Both the position numbers and the translations under genes were made by a program. Positions 36,654-45,902 of a stretch of DNA of 64,000 nt are shown here, piece by piece; the first letter of the stretch is position 1; every line of letters begins with the position of its first letter. The notes under the pieces are model-generated. The model saw only the letters and a list, made by a program, of their open reading frames with translations. It had not been told where the DNA came from and did not search any database. Location: positions 724,048-788,047 of the forward strand of contig NZ_ML137218.1 of NCBI RefSeq assembly GCF_004015795.1, read 5' to 3'. The DNA comes from Falsirhodobacter deserti (lineage in GTDB: Bacteria; Pseudomonadota; Alphaproteobacteria; Rhodobacterales; Rhodobacteraceae).

Positions 36654-39600
36654 GTGACTGTTTTCAAGAAGCTACTTGTAGCGAACCGTGGTGAGATTGC
36701 GATCCGTGTTTTGCGTGCGGCGAACGAGCTTGGGAAGCGGACGGTTGCTGTTTACGCCGAGGAGGACAAGCTTGGCCTTCACCGTTTTAAGGCGGACGAG
36801 GCGTATCGGATCGGCGAGGGGCTGAGCCCTGTTGGCGCGTATCTATCGATCCCCGAGATCATCCGCGTGGCGAAGATGTGCGGGGCGGATGCGATTCATC
36901 CCGGTTATGGCCTTTTGTCGGAGAACCCTGACTTCGTGGAGGCGTGCGATGCGGCGGGCATCGCCTTTATCGGGCCGAAGGCGGACACCATGCGTGCCCT
37001 GGGCGACAAGGCCAGCGCGCGCCGGGTGGCGATCGAGGCGGGGGTGCCCGTGATTCCGGCCACGGGGGTCCTGGGCGAGGATTGGGACGCGATCCGGGCC
37101 GAGGCGGCGCAGATCGGCTATCCGCTGATGCTGAAGGCCAGCTGGGGCGGGGGCGGTCGCGGGATGCGGCCCATCCATTCCGAGGCGGAGCTGGTGGAAA
37201 AGGTGCGCGAGGGCCGGCGCGAGGCGGAGGCGGCCTTTGGCAATGGCGAGGGGTATCTGGAAAAGATGATCCAGCGCGCCCGCCACGTGGAGGTGCAGAT
37301 CCTTGGCGACAGCCATGGCAACATCTATCACCTGTTCGAGCGGGACTGCACGGTGCAGCGGCGCAACCAGAAGGTCGTGGAACGCGCGCCCGCGCCTTAT
37401 CTGACCGATGCGCAGCGGGCCGAGGTGTGCGATCTGGGCCGCCGCATCTGCGCCCATGTCGGCTATGAATGCGCAGGAACGGTGGAGTTCCTGATGGACA
37501 TGGACACGGGGCGGTTCTTCTTCATCGAGGTGAACCCCCGCGTTCAGGTTGAACACACCGTCACGGAAGAGGTGACGGGCATCGACATCGTGCAGGCGCA
37601 GATCCGCATCGCGGAAGGCGCGACGCTGGCCGAGGCGACGGGCGCCGCCTCGCAGGACGACATCCACCTGTCGGGCCATGCCGTTCAGTGCCGCGTGACC
37701 ACGGAAGATCCGCAGAACAACTTCATCCCCGATTACGGCCGCATCACCGCCTATCGCAGTGCCACGGGCATGGGCATCCGGCTGGATGGGGGCACGGCCT
37801 ATTCCGGATCGGTGGTGACGCGGTTTTACGATTCGCTTCTGGGGAAGGTGACGGCATGGGCCCAGACGCCCGAGGCCGCCATTGCCCGCATGGATCGCGC
37901 CTTGCGCGAATTCCGCATCCGGGGCGTTTCCACCAATATCGACTTTGTCATCAACCTGCTGAAGCACCAGACCTTCCTGTCGAACGAATACACAACGAAG
38001 TTCATCGACACCTCGCCTGAGTTGTTCCGGTTCAGCCGGCGCAAGGACAGTGCGACCAGGATCCTGACCTATATCGCCGACATCACGGTGAACGGGCATC
38101 CCGAAACCGCCGGCCGCCCCAAACCGGCCGAGGCGAAGGCGCCGCGCCCGCCGCAGCCCGGGGGGCCGCCCCCGCCCGGCACCCGCACCCTGCTGGAGGC
38201 GAAGGGGCCCAAGGCCGTGGCCGACTGGATGCTGGCGCAGGACCGGCTGCTGGTGACCGACACGACCATGCGCGACGGGCACCAGTCGCTGCTGGCCACG
38301 CGCATGCGGTCGGTGGACATGATCCGGGCCGCGCCCGCTTATGCTGCGCACATGGGCGGGCTCTTCAGTGTGGAATGCTGGGGCGGGGCGACGTTCGATG
38401 TCGCCTATCGCTTCCTGCCGGAAGATCCCTGGCAGCGCCTGCGCGACATCCGCGAACGCTTGCCCAACGTGATGACGCAGATGCTGCTGCGCAGCGCGAA
38501 CGGGGTGGGTTACACCAATTATCCCGACAACGTGGTGCAGGGCTTCGTGGCGCAGGCGGCGGCCTCGGGCGTGGATGTGTTCCGCGTGTTCGACAGCCTG
38601 AACTGGGTGGAGAACATGCGCGTGGCGATGGATGCCGTGGTTCAAAGCGGCAAGATCTGCGAAGGCACGCTCTGCTATACCGGCGATATCCAGAACCCCG
38701 ACCGGGCAAAGTATGACCTGGGCTATTACGTGGCGCTGGCGCGCGATCTGCGCGATGCGGGTGCGCATGTTCTGGGGGTGAAGGACATGGCGGGCGTTCT
38801 GAAGCCGGCCGCCGCCCGCATCCTGATCCGCACCCTGAAAGAGGAGGTGGGCCTGCCGATCCACTTGCACACCCATGACACCGGCGGGCTTGGCGGGGCC
38901 ACGATCCTTGCCGCGGCCGAGGCGGGGGTGGATGCGGTCGATGCCGCGATGGACGCCTTCTCGGGCGGGACGTCCCAGCCGCCGCTGGGGTCGATCGTGG
39001 AGGCCCTGCGCGGCACGCCGCGCGATACCGGCCTGGATATCGCCGCGATCCGTGCGATCTCGAACTATTGGGAACAGGTGCGCGGGCAATATGCGGCCTT
39101 TGAAAGCGGGCTTCAGGCCCCCGCCTCCGAGGTGTGGCTGCACGAGATGCCGGGGGGCCAGTTCACCAACCTCAAGGCGCAGGCGCGCAGCATAGGGCTG
39201 GAGGATCGCTGGCACGAGGTGGCGCAGGCCTATGCCGATGTGAACGCCATGTTCGGCGATATCGTGAAGGTCACGCCGTCCTCCAAGGTGGTGGGGGACA
39301 TGGCGCTGATGATGGTGGCCCAGGGGCTGACCCGCGCGCAGGTGGAGGATCCCGCCGTGGAGGTCAGCTTCCCCGACAGCGTGGTGGACATGCTGAAGGG
39401 CAATCTTGGCCAGCCGCACGGGGGCTGGCCCGAAGGGATCATGAAGAAGGTGCTGAAGGGGGCGCAGCCCTCCACCGCCCGTCCCGGCGCGCATCTGCCG
39501 CCCGTGGACATGAACGCCATGCGCGCCAGGCTTGCCGCCGAGATCGGCACCGAGGAGGAGCCCTTCGTTCCCACGGACGAGGATCTGCAGGGCTATCTGA

Positions 39601-40100
39601 TGTATCCCAAGGTGTTCGCCGATTATGCGCGCCGCCACCGCCAATATGGCCCCGTGCGCGTTCTGCCCACCCGCACCTTCCTTTACGGGATGGCCCCGGG
39701 AGAAGAGATCGAGGCCGCGCTGGACGAAGGCAAGACGCTGGAAATCCGCCTGCAAACCGTGGGCGAAACCACCGATGAAGGCGATGTGCGCGTGTTCTTC
39801 GAGCTGAACGGCCAGCCGCGCGTGATCCGCGTGCCCAACCGCGCCGCCGCCGCCCGCACCGCCCGCCCCCGTGCCGCGGCCGGCAATCCCGACCATATCG
39901 GCGCGCCCATGCCCGGCGTCGTCGCCACCATCGCCGTGCAGCCGGGCCAGAAGGTCAAGGCCGGAGATCTGCTTCTGACGATCGAGGCGATGAAAATGGA
40001 AACCGCCCTGCACGCCGAACGCGACGCAACCGTGAAAACCATCCACGTCACGCAAGGCGCACAGATCGACGCAAAAGACCTGCTCGTGGAACTGAAATGA
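36654..40100 (+). CDS. pyc: Pyruvate carboxylase
   Basis: 1148-residue biotin enzyme making oxaloacetate from pyruvate and bicarbonate. Domains in order are: biotin carboxylase (residues 1-460; VANRGEIAIRVLRAA, HPGYGLLSENPDF, KASWGGGGRGM, FERDCTVQRRNQKVVE, FIEVNPRVQVEHTVTEE); carboxyltransferase (530-1000; DTTMRDGHQSLLATRMRS, GATFDVAYRFL, HTHDTGG); and the C-terminal biotin carrier with EAMKMET, biotin-accepting lysine K1114. The GTG at 36654 follows GAGGGGGA; a TTG at 36639 is less likely. All catalytic blocks are present and the length is normal. Its substrate cofactor links with the biotin genes elsewhere in the window, though they are not adjacent. The gene follows the lactonase by 11 bp. 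Confidence 0.97.
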   Translation: MTVFKKLLVANRGEIAIRVLRAANELGKRTVAVYAEEDKLGLHRFKADEAYRIGEGLSPVGAYLSIPEIIRVAKMCGADAIHPGYGLLSENPDFVEACDAAGIAFIGPKADTMRALGDKASARRVAIEAGVPVIPATGVLGEDWDAIRAEAAQIGYPLMLKASWGGGGRGMRPIHSEAELVEKVREGRREAEAAFGNGEGYLEKMIQRARHVEVQILGDSHGNIYHLFERDCTVQRRNQKVVERAPAPYLTDAQRAEVCDLGRRICAHVGYECAGTVEFLMDMDTGRFFFIEVNPRVQVEHTVTEEVTGIDIVQAQIRIAEGATLAEATGAASQDDIHLSGHAVQCRVTTEDPQNNFIPDYGRITAYRSATGMGIRLDGGTAYSGSVVTRFYDSLLGKVTAWAQTPEAAIARMDRALREFRIRGVSTNIDFVINLLKHQTFLSNEYTTKFIDTSPELFRFSRRKDSATRILTYIADITVNGHPETAGRPKPAEAKAPRPPQPGGPPPPGTRTLLEAKGPKAVADWMLAQDRLLVTDTTMRDGHQSLLATRMRSVDMIRAAPAYAAHMGGLFSVECWGGATFDVAYRFLPEDPWQRLRDIRERLPNVMTQMLLRSANGVGYTNYPDNVVQGFVAQAAASGVDVFRVFDSLNWVENMRVAMDAVVQSGKICEGTLCYTGDIQNPDRAKYDLGYYVALARDLRDAGAHVLGVKDMAGVLKPAAARILIRTLKEEVGLPIHLHTHDTGGLGGATILAAAEAGVDAVDAAMDAFSGGTSQPPLGSIVEALRGTPRDTGLDIAAIRAISNYWEQVRGQYAAFESGLQAPASEVWLHEMPGGQFTNLKAQARSIGLEDRWHEVAQAYADVNAMFGDIVKVTPSSKVVGDMALMMVAQGLTRAQVEDPAVEVSFPDSVVDMLKGNLGQPHGGWPEGIMKKVLKGAQPSTARPGAHLPPVDMNAMRARLAAEIGTEEEPFVPTDEDLQGYLMYPKVFADYARRHRQYGPVRVLPTRTFLYGMAPGEEIEAALDEGKTLEIRLQTVGETTDEGDVRVFFELNGQPRVIRVPNRAAAARTARPRAAAGNPDHIGAPMPGVVATIAVQPGQKVKAGDLLLTIEAMKMETALHAERDATVKTIHVTQGAQIDAKDLLVELK

Positions 40101-40220
40101 GAGTTACGTTCAGGCCAGAGTTCGCGATGATATCCTTGCCCTGATCCACGTTTTTCCTGATTTGATGATTGCAGGCGACAGTGTTGCCTCAATCCGAAGC
40201 TTCATCTGCCGCTCGTCCTG

Positions 40221-40339
40221 ATCCGGCCTTGGATCAAAGAGGTGGATGGCGAGCATTACGTGCCGGCCGGCGCTTCGGGCCATGCCTTCATGGAAATGGA
40301 CGCGGGAACGAGATCGTCGGCTGCAAGCTGAAGAAGTAG
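40221..40339 (+). pseudogene. Short 3' remnant of an unknown gene
   Basis: The plus strand reads WIKEVDGEHYVPAGASGHAF and MEMDAG, then, after a likely one-base loss, NEIVGCKLKK and a TAG at 40337. The stretch has coding character but no start and no upstream continuation after the pyc stop. I do not recognise the family. Confidence that it is a true remnant is limited. Confidence 0.35.
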
Positions 40340-40342
40340 GGG

Positions 40343-40368
40343 AAAGGCGGGCCGGTCGGCCTGCCTTT
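40343..40368. terminator. Bidirectional terminator hairpin between remnant and cupin gene
   Basis: An 11-base stem AAAGGCGGGCC/GGCCTGCCTTT (one G-T pair) with a GGTC loop. T-rich sequence follows on the plus strand (CTTTCTTA). It lies immediately after the minus-strand cupin gene's stop and can serve convergent transcripts. Confidence 0.7.
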
Positions 40369-40369
40369 C

Positions 40370-40780
40370 TTATCTGTTGCGGGCCATGAAGTCGGCGGCC
40401 CCGCCATCCCCCGCATCAACGAAGGTGATGTCGTCGGGTGCGCGACGGGGGCTGTCGATAGAGAGGAATACCACCGGTTCCTCCAGGATTTTCGGCAGGG
40501 CGTGGATCACCTTGCGCTGAAAGAACAGCAGGTGGCCGGGGCCGAACTCGGCCTCGGTTGCGGGGTCTTCCATCCAGAAGGTGCCGCGTCCCGACAAGAC
40601 ATAAAGATACTCGTCGCACCCATCATGCCAATGCGGCTTCACCCCTTTGTAGGCGCGGAAGACGCGGCAGCTCGCCTCCTCGCGGTCCACAAGATATTCA
40701 TCGGCCAGCATCGACTCGGAGGTTTCGGGCAGAAGCCTTGCAATCTCGGCGGGGATGAAACGTGCAGATTTCTGGTTCAT
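40370..40780 (-). CDS. Cupin-domain protein
   Basis: 136-residue single-domain cupin. Motif 1 is seen as VKPHWHDGCDEYLYVLSGRGTFWM (HWH...E metal ligands) and motif 2 as FGPGHLLFFQRKVIHAL with the terminal His. No enzyme activity can be assigned; many such proteins bind small acids or act as isomerases or dioxygenases. Its ATG overlaps the grxB stop (TAATG), so it is the last gene of a three-gene minus-strand operon. Confidence 0.82.
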   Translation of the reverse strand: MNQKSARFIPAEIARLLPETSESMLADEYLVDREEASCRVFRAYKGVKPHWHDGCDEYLYVLSGRGTFWMEDPATEAEFGPGHLLFFQRKVIHALPKILEEPVVFLSIDSPRRAPDDITFVDAGDGGAADFMARNR

Positions 40781-41412
40781 TACATCGCCTGTTCAAATAG
40801 AAGCGGCACGCGGCCCTTGGCCGAAAGCACTTCGGCATAGGCGCGGACCGGGGTGGGGAAGGGCAGGTCCTTCACGATGGAAAGCGACCGCAGGATTGGC
40901 CAAAGCTTGATGTCGCTGATGCCGATCTCGGTCCGGCCATCAACAAGCGGAGCCAGTGCCTCCATCTTCGGCGCGATCGCGGCAAGAAGGGCAGGAGTGT
41001 CGGACATCAGCGCCTCCAGATCACCGAAGGCCTTTTCTTCGCGCCTGCGATAGGCCTCGCGCGCTTCGGGGGTGGCCAGTTCCGCGAAGTTGCCCTTGGT
41101 GAAGCGGGGGATGAACAGCGGCAGCCCCGCCTTCCACAAGCCGTCGCCTGCCGCATCCAGGCGGGCATCTGGCGGGCCGTCGAACATGGGCACGCCCAAG
41201 CGGTCGACGCGATGCACGATGTCCAGGCTTTCGGCCATGTGCGTGCCGTCGTCCTTCTGCAAGATCGGGACCGCCTTCTTGCCGATCAGCCGCGTGGGCG
41301 TTTCGGCGTCGCCCTCCATGATGATCTCGGTGTCGTGCGCAACGCCCTTCAGCCCGAAGGCCAGCCGCGCGCGGGCGCAGAAGGGGCAATGCTCGTAAAT
41401 GTAAAGCTTCAC
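40780..41412 (-). CDS. grxB: Glutaredoxin-2-like protein (GrxB)
   Basis: 210-residue protein with an N-terminal glutaredoxin fold and C-terminal all-helical GST-like domain. The active site is CPFC in LYIYEHCPFCARARLAFG, followed by KKAVPILQKDDGTHMAESLDIV (cis-Pro loop and glutathione-binding acid). The C-terminal domain contains GISDIKLWPILRSLSIVKDL, typical of Grx2. The start is GTG at 41412, overlapping the previous gene's stop. It should use glutathione to reduce disulfides and perhaps supports the neighbouring oxygenase-like proteins. Confidence 0.88.
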   Translation of the reverse strand: MKLYIYEHCPFCARARLAFGLKGVAHDTEIIMEGDAETPTRLIGKKAVPILQKDDGTHMAESLDIVHRVDRLGVPMFDGPPDARLDAAGDGLWKAGLPLFIPRFTKGNFAELATPEAREAYRRREEKAFGDLEALMSDTPALLAAIAPKMEALAPLVDGRTEIGISDIKLWPILRSLSIVKDLPFPTPVRAYAEVLSAKGRVPLLFEQAM

Positions 41413-41711
41413 GCGCGCATCCCCGCGACCGGGGTCAACGCGATGACCTCGGAGGTTTCGATCAGGCCGGGGAGCTGTTCGTTGAACAGTTTCAGGATGT
41501 GCGGCGCATTCAGGTGGCGGTCCAGCAATTCGCGGCTTTCCCACTCCTCGGTCCAGACGAAGCGTGCGGCGTCCTCGGGATCGCGGTTCAGCTGGTAGGT
41601 GATGCAGCCTTCCTCGGCATGGGTGGGCGCGATGACGGACCGGAACAGCTCCTCCACCTTGGCCTCGTGGCCGGGTTTGGCGCGGAAAATGGCGACGACG
41701 GGAACAGTCAT
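41409..41711 (-). CDS. ABM-domain protein, putative quinol monooxygenase (YgiN-like)
   Basis: 100-residue antibiotic-biosynthesis-monooxygenase (ABM) domain protein: VVAIFRAKPGHEAKVEELFR, THAEEGCITYQLNRDPED and FVWTEEWESRELLDRHLNAPH. The small dimeric ferredoxin-like fold oxidises quinols in YgiN without cofactor. MTVPVVAI at 41711 has GAGGAG upstream and is preferred over 41801. It heads the operon with grxB and the cupin and is divergent from a TetR gene. A role in quinone or electrophile defence is likely but unproven. Confidence 0.83.
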   Translation of the reverse strand: MTVPVVAIFRAKPGHEAKVEELFRSVIAPTHAEEGCITYQLNRDPEDAARFVWTEEWESRELLDRHLNAPHILKLFNEQLPGLIETSEVIALTPVAGMRA

Positions 41712-41793
41712 GGGGGGCTCCTCTAGGATACTCTGAAGTAACATACCGGAGGGTAACCTGCCGGTTGCGATTGGCAAGAGCATCGGGCAATCT

Positions 41794-42402
41794 TTGGCCA
41801 AAGGATGCCAGAAAATGCCCCAGCCCCTCGTTACACCTTCCCGCTCTGCTGAAACCCGCGCCCGCTTGCGGCGCGCCGCAATCGACGTGTTTGCGACGAA
41901 AGGCTACCACCAGACGAAGATCAGCGACATCGTTGCGGCCGCCGGCGTGTCGCAGCCGACCTTCTATATCTACTTTGCCACCAAGGAGGCGGCGTTCGAA
42001 ACTTTGATCGAGGAGTTTCGCACATCTCTTCACGCGGCCACGGAGCAGTGCCTGATCTCTCCCGATATTCCCCCGGATGGGCTGCTGGATGATGTCCGCA
42101 AAAGCTTTGTCCGCTTCCTGACCGTTCTGACAGCAGACCCTGCGCTTACGCGCATCGGGTTCCTTCAATCGCCGGAAGGCGACGTCACAAGAGCGCAGAT
42201 GATCGAATGGTCGATCAGGAACATGGAGCAGGAGCAGAAGGACGGTATCCTGCGAAGCGACGTGCCGGTTGCCTATCAGGCGCGGCTGGTTCTGGGCCTT
42301 CTGGAGCAGGTCGCAACAATGGAAGATGATCTGACGCTCGAGGAGCGTGCGGAAATCTGCGCAAGCCTTTTTTGCAGGGCCTTGTCGGCAAGAGCGGGGT
42401 GA
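41794..42402 (+). CDS. TetR/AcrR-family regulator
   Basis: ~200-residue repressor. HTH block: RLRRAAIDVFATKGYHQTKI, SDIVAAAGVSQPTFYIYFAT and KEAAFETLIEEF. ATG at 41794 or 41815 (MPQPLVTP) are possible starts. It is divergent from the ABM/grxB/cupin operon with an 80-bp shared control region and probably represses it. Confidence 0.87.
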   Translation: MAKGCQKMPQPLVTPSRSAETRARLRRAAIDVFATKGYHQTKISDIVAAAGVSQPTFYIYFATKEAAFETLIEEFRTSLHAATEQCLISPDIPPDGLLDDVRKSFVRFLTVLTADPALTRIGFLQSPEGDVTRAQMIEWSIRNMEQEQKDGILRSDVPVAYQARLVLGLLEQVATMEDDLTLEERAEICASLFCRALSARAG

Positions 42403-42493
42403 TCGAGCAGGCCCGGAGCACAGCCGTTTCGTTCGAAGCGGGACGATGCGGCAGCATGCGCGTTGAGCCGTGCAATCCAGCGCGGCCCGTTCC

Positions 42494-42649
42494 ATGAAAC
42501 CTATCGATGAAAGCGCACCTGTCCCGTCTGGTTGTCGCACCGCGGCCGAACTGGGCAGCTTCCGCGGTGCCGGCGACCGTCTGGGCATCGCGCCGTCGGC
42601 CGTCAGTCAGGCGGTGGCGGTGCTGGAGGCAGATCTGGCCGCCCCCTAA
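42494..42649 (+). pseudogene. LysR-type HTH fragment
   Basis: 51 codons from ATG at 42494 read MKPIDESAPVPSGCRTAAEL, GSFRGAGDRLGIAPSAVSQA and VAVLEADLAAP before TAA. The second half matches the LysR helix-turn-helix. The usual first helix is replaced, and the frame stops where the family continues for ~230 residues. The following 150 bp contain no continuation, so this is a deletion remnant. Confidence 0.65.
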
Positions 42650-42800
42650 ACTGATCGAACAAAGGGGGCGCAATGCCGGCAATCGCCGGTTGCGCATGAT
42701 GAGGGGCGGGGCTAGGCTGCGCCCGCGTCAGAACATCAGGGTGTTCAGCATATTGAAGGTTCCCTGAACCTGTCTTGACTGCGCAAGGGGAGGCTTTCGA

Positions 42801-43604
42801 TTGAACGCACGTCAACGGAACAACGTGAACGTAATCGGAGCGGGATCGAAGACCATCGTTTTCGCCCATGGCTTCGGCTGCGATCAGAACATGTGGCGCT
42901 TTGTCTGGCCGGCCTTTGCGGACGGCTATCGGATCGTGCTGTTCGACCATGTCGGATGCGGCAACTCCGATCTTCAGGCCTATGATGACGGCAAGTATGC
43001 CACTCTCGACGGGTATGCAGAGGATGTCGTGGAGATATGCCGTGCGCTCGGAGTCTCCGGCGGCGTTTTCGTGGGCCATTCGGTCAGCGCGATGATCGGC
43101 GTTCTTGCGGCGCGGCGGGCGGCGGATCTTTTCGACGACATCGTCATGGTCTGCCCGTCCCCGCGCTATATCGACGATGCAGGCTATACCGGCGGGTTCG
43201 CCGAGGCGCAGATCCATGAACTGCTGGATTTTCTGGACGCCAACCACATGGGCTGGTCGCAAACGCTGGCCCCCGTCATCATGGGGCGGCCGGATCGTCC
43301 GGAGCTGGCAGAGGAGCTGACGAATTCCTTCTGCAGCACCGATCCCGAGATCGCCAAGAAGTTTGCCCGCGTCACATTCCTGTCGGACAACAGGGCGGAT
43401 CTTTCCGCCGTCACGGCCCGCTGTCTTGTTCTGCAATGTTCGGAGGATGTCATCGCGCCGCAATGCGTGGGTGAATACGTCCACCGTCAGCTTCCCAACA
43501 GCGAGTTCGTCCTCCTTCAGGCCACGGGGCACTGCCCGAACCTGAGCGCACCCGAAGAAACCGTGGCAGCGATGAAGGCTTTCCTCGGGGGCGGCAATTC
43601 GTGA
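42801..43604 (+). CDS. RsbQ/KAI2-like alpha/beta hydrolase
   Basis: 267-residue alpha/beta hydrolase of the RsbQ-DWARF14-KAI2 group. Hallmarks are FAHGFGCDQNMWRFVWPAF, VLFDHVGCGNSD, the nucleophile in VGHSVSAMIG (S94), the acid in LQCSEDVIAP and the histidine in TGHCPNLSAP. In Bacillus, RsbQ supplies a signal for the PAS-domain phosphatase RsbP. Here the next gene encodes a PAS-sensor kinase whose GTG start overlaps this stop, a comparable pairing. The start is TTG at 42801 with AGGGGAGG upstream, the only start that keeps the conserved N-terminal strand. The hydrolase probably processes a small hydrophobic ligand. Confidence 0.9.
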   Translation: MNARQRNNVNVIGAGSKTIVFAHGFGCDQNMWRFVWPAFADGYRIVLFDHVGCGNSDLQAYDDGKYATLDGYAEDVVEICRALGVSGGVFVGHSVSAMIGVLAARRAADLFDDIVMVCPSPRYIDDAGYTGGFAEAQIHELLDFLDANHMGWSQTLAPVIMGRPDRPELAEELTNSFCSTDPEIAKKFARVTFLSDNRADLSAVTARCLVLQCSEDVIAPQCVGEYVHRQLPNSEFVLLQATGHCPNLSAPEETVAAMKAFLGGGNS

Positions 43605-45277
43605 GCGAGCGCTTCGCGAAAGACCTTGACGAAATTGATGATCTGGAGGACCTGTTCGAGCATGCCCCCTGCGGCTACGTCTCTGCCGGGGTGGACGGCC
43701 GCATCATCAAGGTCAACGCCACCTTCGCGGGCTGGCTGCGGCTGGACAAGGCGGATCTGATCGGTCGCCGGTTCCAGGACCTGCTGAACATCGTGGGCAA
43801 GATCTACTACGAGACGCACTTCGCGCCACTGCTGCGCATGCAGGGATTCTTCCACGAGGTGGCGCTTGATCTTGTTGGTGCGGACGGAACGAAGCTGCCC
43901 GTCCTTGTCAACGCGGTGGAGCGTCGGGACGAGGCGGGAAACATGCGCTTCACCCGCATAACCATCTTCAACGCATCGGACCGCCGCCAGTATGAGCGGG
44001 ACCTTCTGGAGGCCCGCCGCGCAGCCGAAACGGCGAATGCCAACCTTCTGGAGCTGAACCGGACCTTAGAGGATCGCGTGGCGGAGGCGGTCGAGGCACG
44101 TGTGCGAAGCGAGGAAGCCCTTCATCAAGCCCAGAAGATGGAAGCCATCGGGCAGCTTACCGGCGGCATCGCCCATGACTTCAACAACATGCTGGCGATC
44201 ATCCTGTCCGCCCTCAACCTGCTGGAACGGCGCCTTGCCAAGGGTGAGGATGTGGCCCCGTTGCTTGCCGCGGCAAGGGAAAGCGCCCACCGCGCCGCCA
44301 GTCTTGTTCAGCGCCTTCTGGCGTTTTCGCGCCGTCAGCCGCTGGCGCCGGAACCGCTGTGTCCGAACGACATGGTGCGGGACATGTCGGAGCTTCTTCG
44401 GCACACCCTGGGCGAGGCCGTCAGCCTTGAGGCGGTTCTTGCCGGGGGCCTTTGGCATGTCCATGCCGACAGGAACCTGCTTGAAAATGCCATCGTGAAC
44501 CTTGCCGTCAATGCGCGCGATGCCATGCCCGCAGGAGGGCGCCTGACCATCGAAACGGCCAACTGCCACCTTGACGACGCCTATGCCGCCGAACATGCCA
44601 TCAAGGCGGGCCAGTATGTGATGGTCGCTGTCACGGATACCGGGACGGGCATGACCGAAGAGACGATGCAGAAGGCATTCGATCCCTTCTTCACCACCAA
44701 GGAAGTGGGCAAGGGCACCGGTCTGGGCCTGAGCCAGGTGTTCGGCTTCGTGAAGCAGTCAAACGGCCATATCAAGATCTACTCGGAACTGGGGCACGGA
44801 ACCACGATCAAGCTTTACCTGCCGCGGTTCTATGGGACCGCCAGCGCCCCGGCGCCCAAGGCGTCCAGCGATGTCACGCTTCCCTCGGGGCGCGAGGTCA
44901 TCCTTCTTGTGGATGATGACGAACGGATGCTCTCGCTGACGGCCAGCATGCTGCGAGATCTGGGCTATGGCGTGGTAGAAACGGCGCGCGGGGCAGAGGC
45001 CCTCGACAAGCTTCAGGCCCACCCCGAGATCGAACTGCTGTTCACCGATGTTGTCATGCCGCAAATGAACGGCCCCGAACTTGCCAAAGAAGCACTTCGG
45101 CGCCGTCCCGGGCTGCGGGTCCTGTTCACCTCAGGCTACACGCGCAACGCTGCCGTCCACAATGGCATCCTCAATCCTGCAATGAACCTGTTGCAGAAGC
45201 CTGCAACCGTTGAACAACTTGCAAGGAAGGTCAGGGCCGCGCTGGACGATGAGCTTGATCCGCATCGCCACCGGTAA
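43601..45277 (+). CDS. PAS-domain hybrid histidine kinase with receiver
   Basis: 558-residue soluble sensor kinase. Residues ~15-130 are a PAS domain ([20 protein letters not shown] and [19 protein letters not shown]), followed by a coiled coil (~130-180). The HisKA domain has phospho-acceptor histidine in [18 protein letters not shown]. The ATPase has the N box [17 protein letters not shown]1 DTGTGM and G2 [12 protein letters not shown]-terminal receiver (from ~430) shows [11 protein letters not shown] and phospho-Asp in [13 protein letters not shown], plus the conserved Lys in LLQKPAT. No transmembrane helix is seen. GTG start overlaps the upstream hydrolase stop (GTGA), so the two are produced together. 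No separate response regulator is adjacent; the output is unknown. Confidence 0.92.
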   Translation: MSERFAKDLDEIDDLEDLFEHAPCGYVSAGVDGRIIKVNATFAGWLRLDKADLIGRRFQDLLNIVGKIYYETHFAPLLRMQGFFHEVALDLVGADGTKLPVLVNAVERRDEAGNMRFTRITIFNASDRRQYERDLLEARRAAETANANLLELNRTLEDRVAEAVEARVRSEEALHQAQKMEAIGQLTGGIAHDFNNMLAIILSALNLLERRLAKGEDVAPLLAAARESAHRAASLVQRLLAFSRRQPLAPEPLCPNDMVRDMSELLRHTLGEAVSLEAVLAGGLWHVHADRNLLENAIVNLAVNARDAMPAGGRLTIETANCHLDDAYAAEHAIKAGQYVMVAVTDTGTGMTEETMQKAFDPFFTTKEVGKGTGLGLSQVFGFVKQSNGHIKIYSELGHGTTIKLYLPRFYGTASAPAPKASSDVTLPSGREVILLVDDDERMLSLTASMLRDLGYGVVETARGAEALDKLQAHPEIELLFTDVVMPQMNGPELAKEALRRRPGLRVLFTSGYTRNAAVHNGILNPAMNLLQKPATVEQLARKVRAALDDELDPHRHR

Positions 45278-45305
45278 GCCGGCCACCCGGTCCGTTGACA
45301 CTTCA

Positions 45306-45782
45306 TCAGGAGCATTGTGTTAGGTAGGTCTGCTGCGCCGTGTTCATCAGGCCGTCCAGAAGCACCATGCCCAGCGGGCTTGCCGAAACGTCCGGCACCT
45401 GGCCAAGCGGTCCACGCTCTCGCAGCACCTTCATCAGCAGGTCGGGATGATACTGGCGCAGCATGGATCCGAAGACCATCGAGAAGGCCATGGCGCTTTG
45501 CCGATCCAAGCCGCCCATCGTCGTGACAGTGGGCACCGAAAGGCCTGAAATGCGCGCGACCTCGACCGGGTCCGCATTCTGGTTCGCCTCCATGGCGGCG
45601 CCGATCCTCTCGATCTCGTCGGCCGGGCGGGTTGCCACGGCGCCCTCGATCTCCCCCAGGGCGCTGCAATGCGCCTGTGAGAAGGCCATCGGCATACCGG
45701 CGGGCGGCAGCGTGGCGAACTGCGCGGTCGCAGGCAGGGCAAGTGCCAGAAACGCGGCTATGGGGAAAAGGATGTGACGCAT
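45306..45782 (-). CDS. Secreted hypothetical protein
   Basis: 158-residue protein with signal peptide MRHILFPIAAFLALALPATA, then an alpha-helical mature part. Two cysteines (AHCSAL near the start and TQCS at the end) may form a disulfide that joins the termini. No family recognised. MRHILFP at 45782 is preferred over upstream starts because it opens the signal sequence. It converges with the kinase gene, ending 28 bp from it. Confidence 0.65.
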   Translation of the reverse strand: MRHILFPIAAFLALALPATAQFATLPPAGMPMAFSQAHCSALGEIEGAVATRPADEIERIGAAMEANQNADPVEVARISGLSVPTVTTMGGLDRQSAMAFSMVFGSMLRQYHPDLLMKVLRERGPLGQVPDVSASPLGMVLLDGLMNTAQQTYLTQCS

Positions 45783-45902
45783 CGGAAGATCCTGTCGGGC
45801 AAGGGCGGCTGCACATCCAGACATATCGTGGTGCCGGGGCGGAGGATATCGGCACGTGATCACATCCGTGTTTGCAGTGCGCTTTTGGACAGGGGCTGTG
45901 CC

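Noticed and set aside
36843-40055. A 1070-codon open frame on the minus strand opposite pyc
   Set aside because: It mirrors the third codon position bias of the GC-rich pyc gene, has His/Arg/Gly-rich composition and no domain motifs. It is an antisense shadow.
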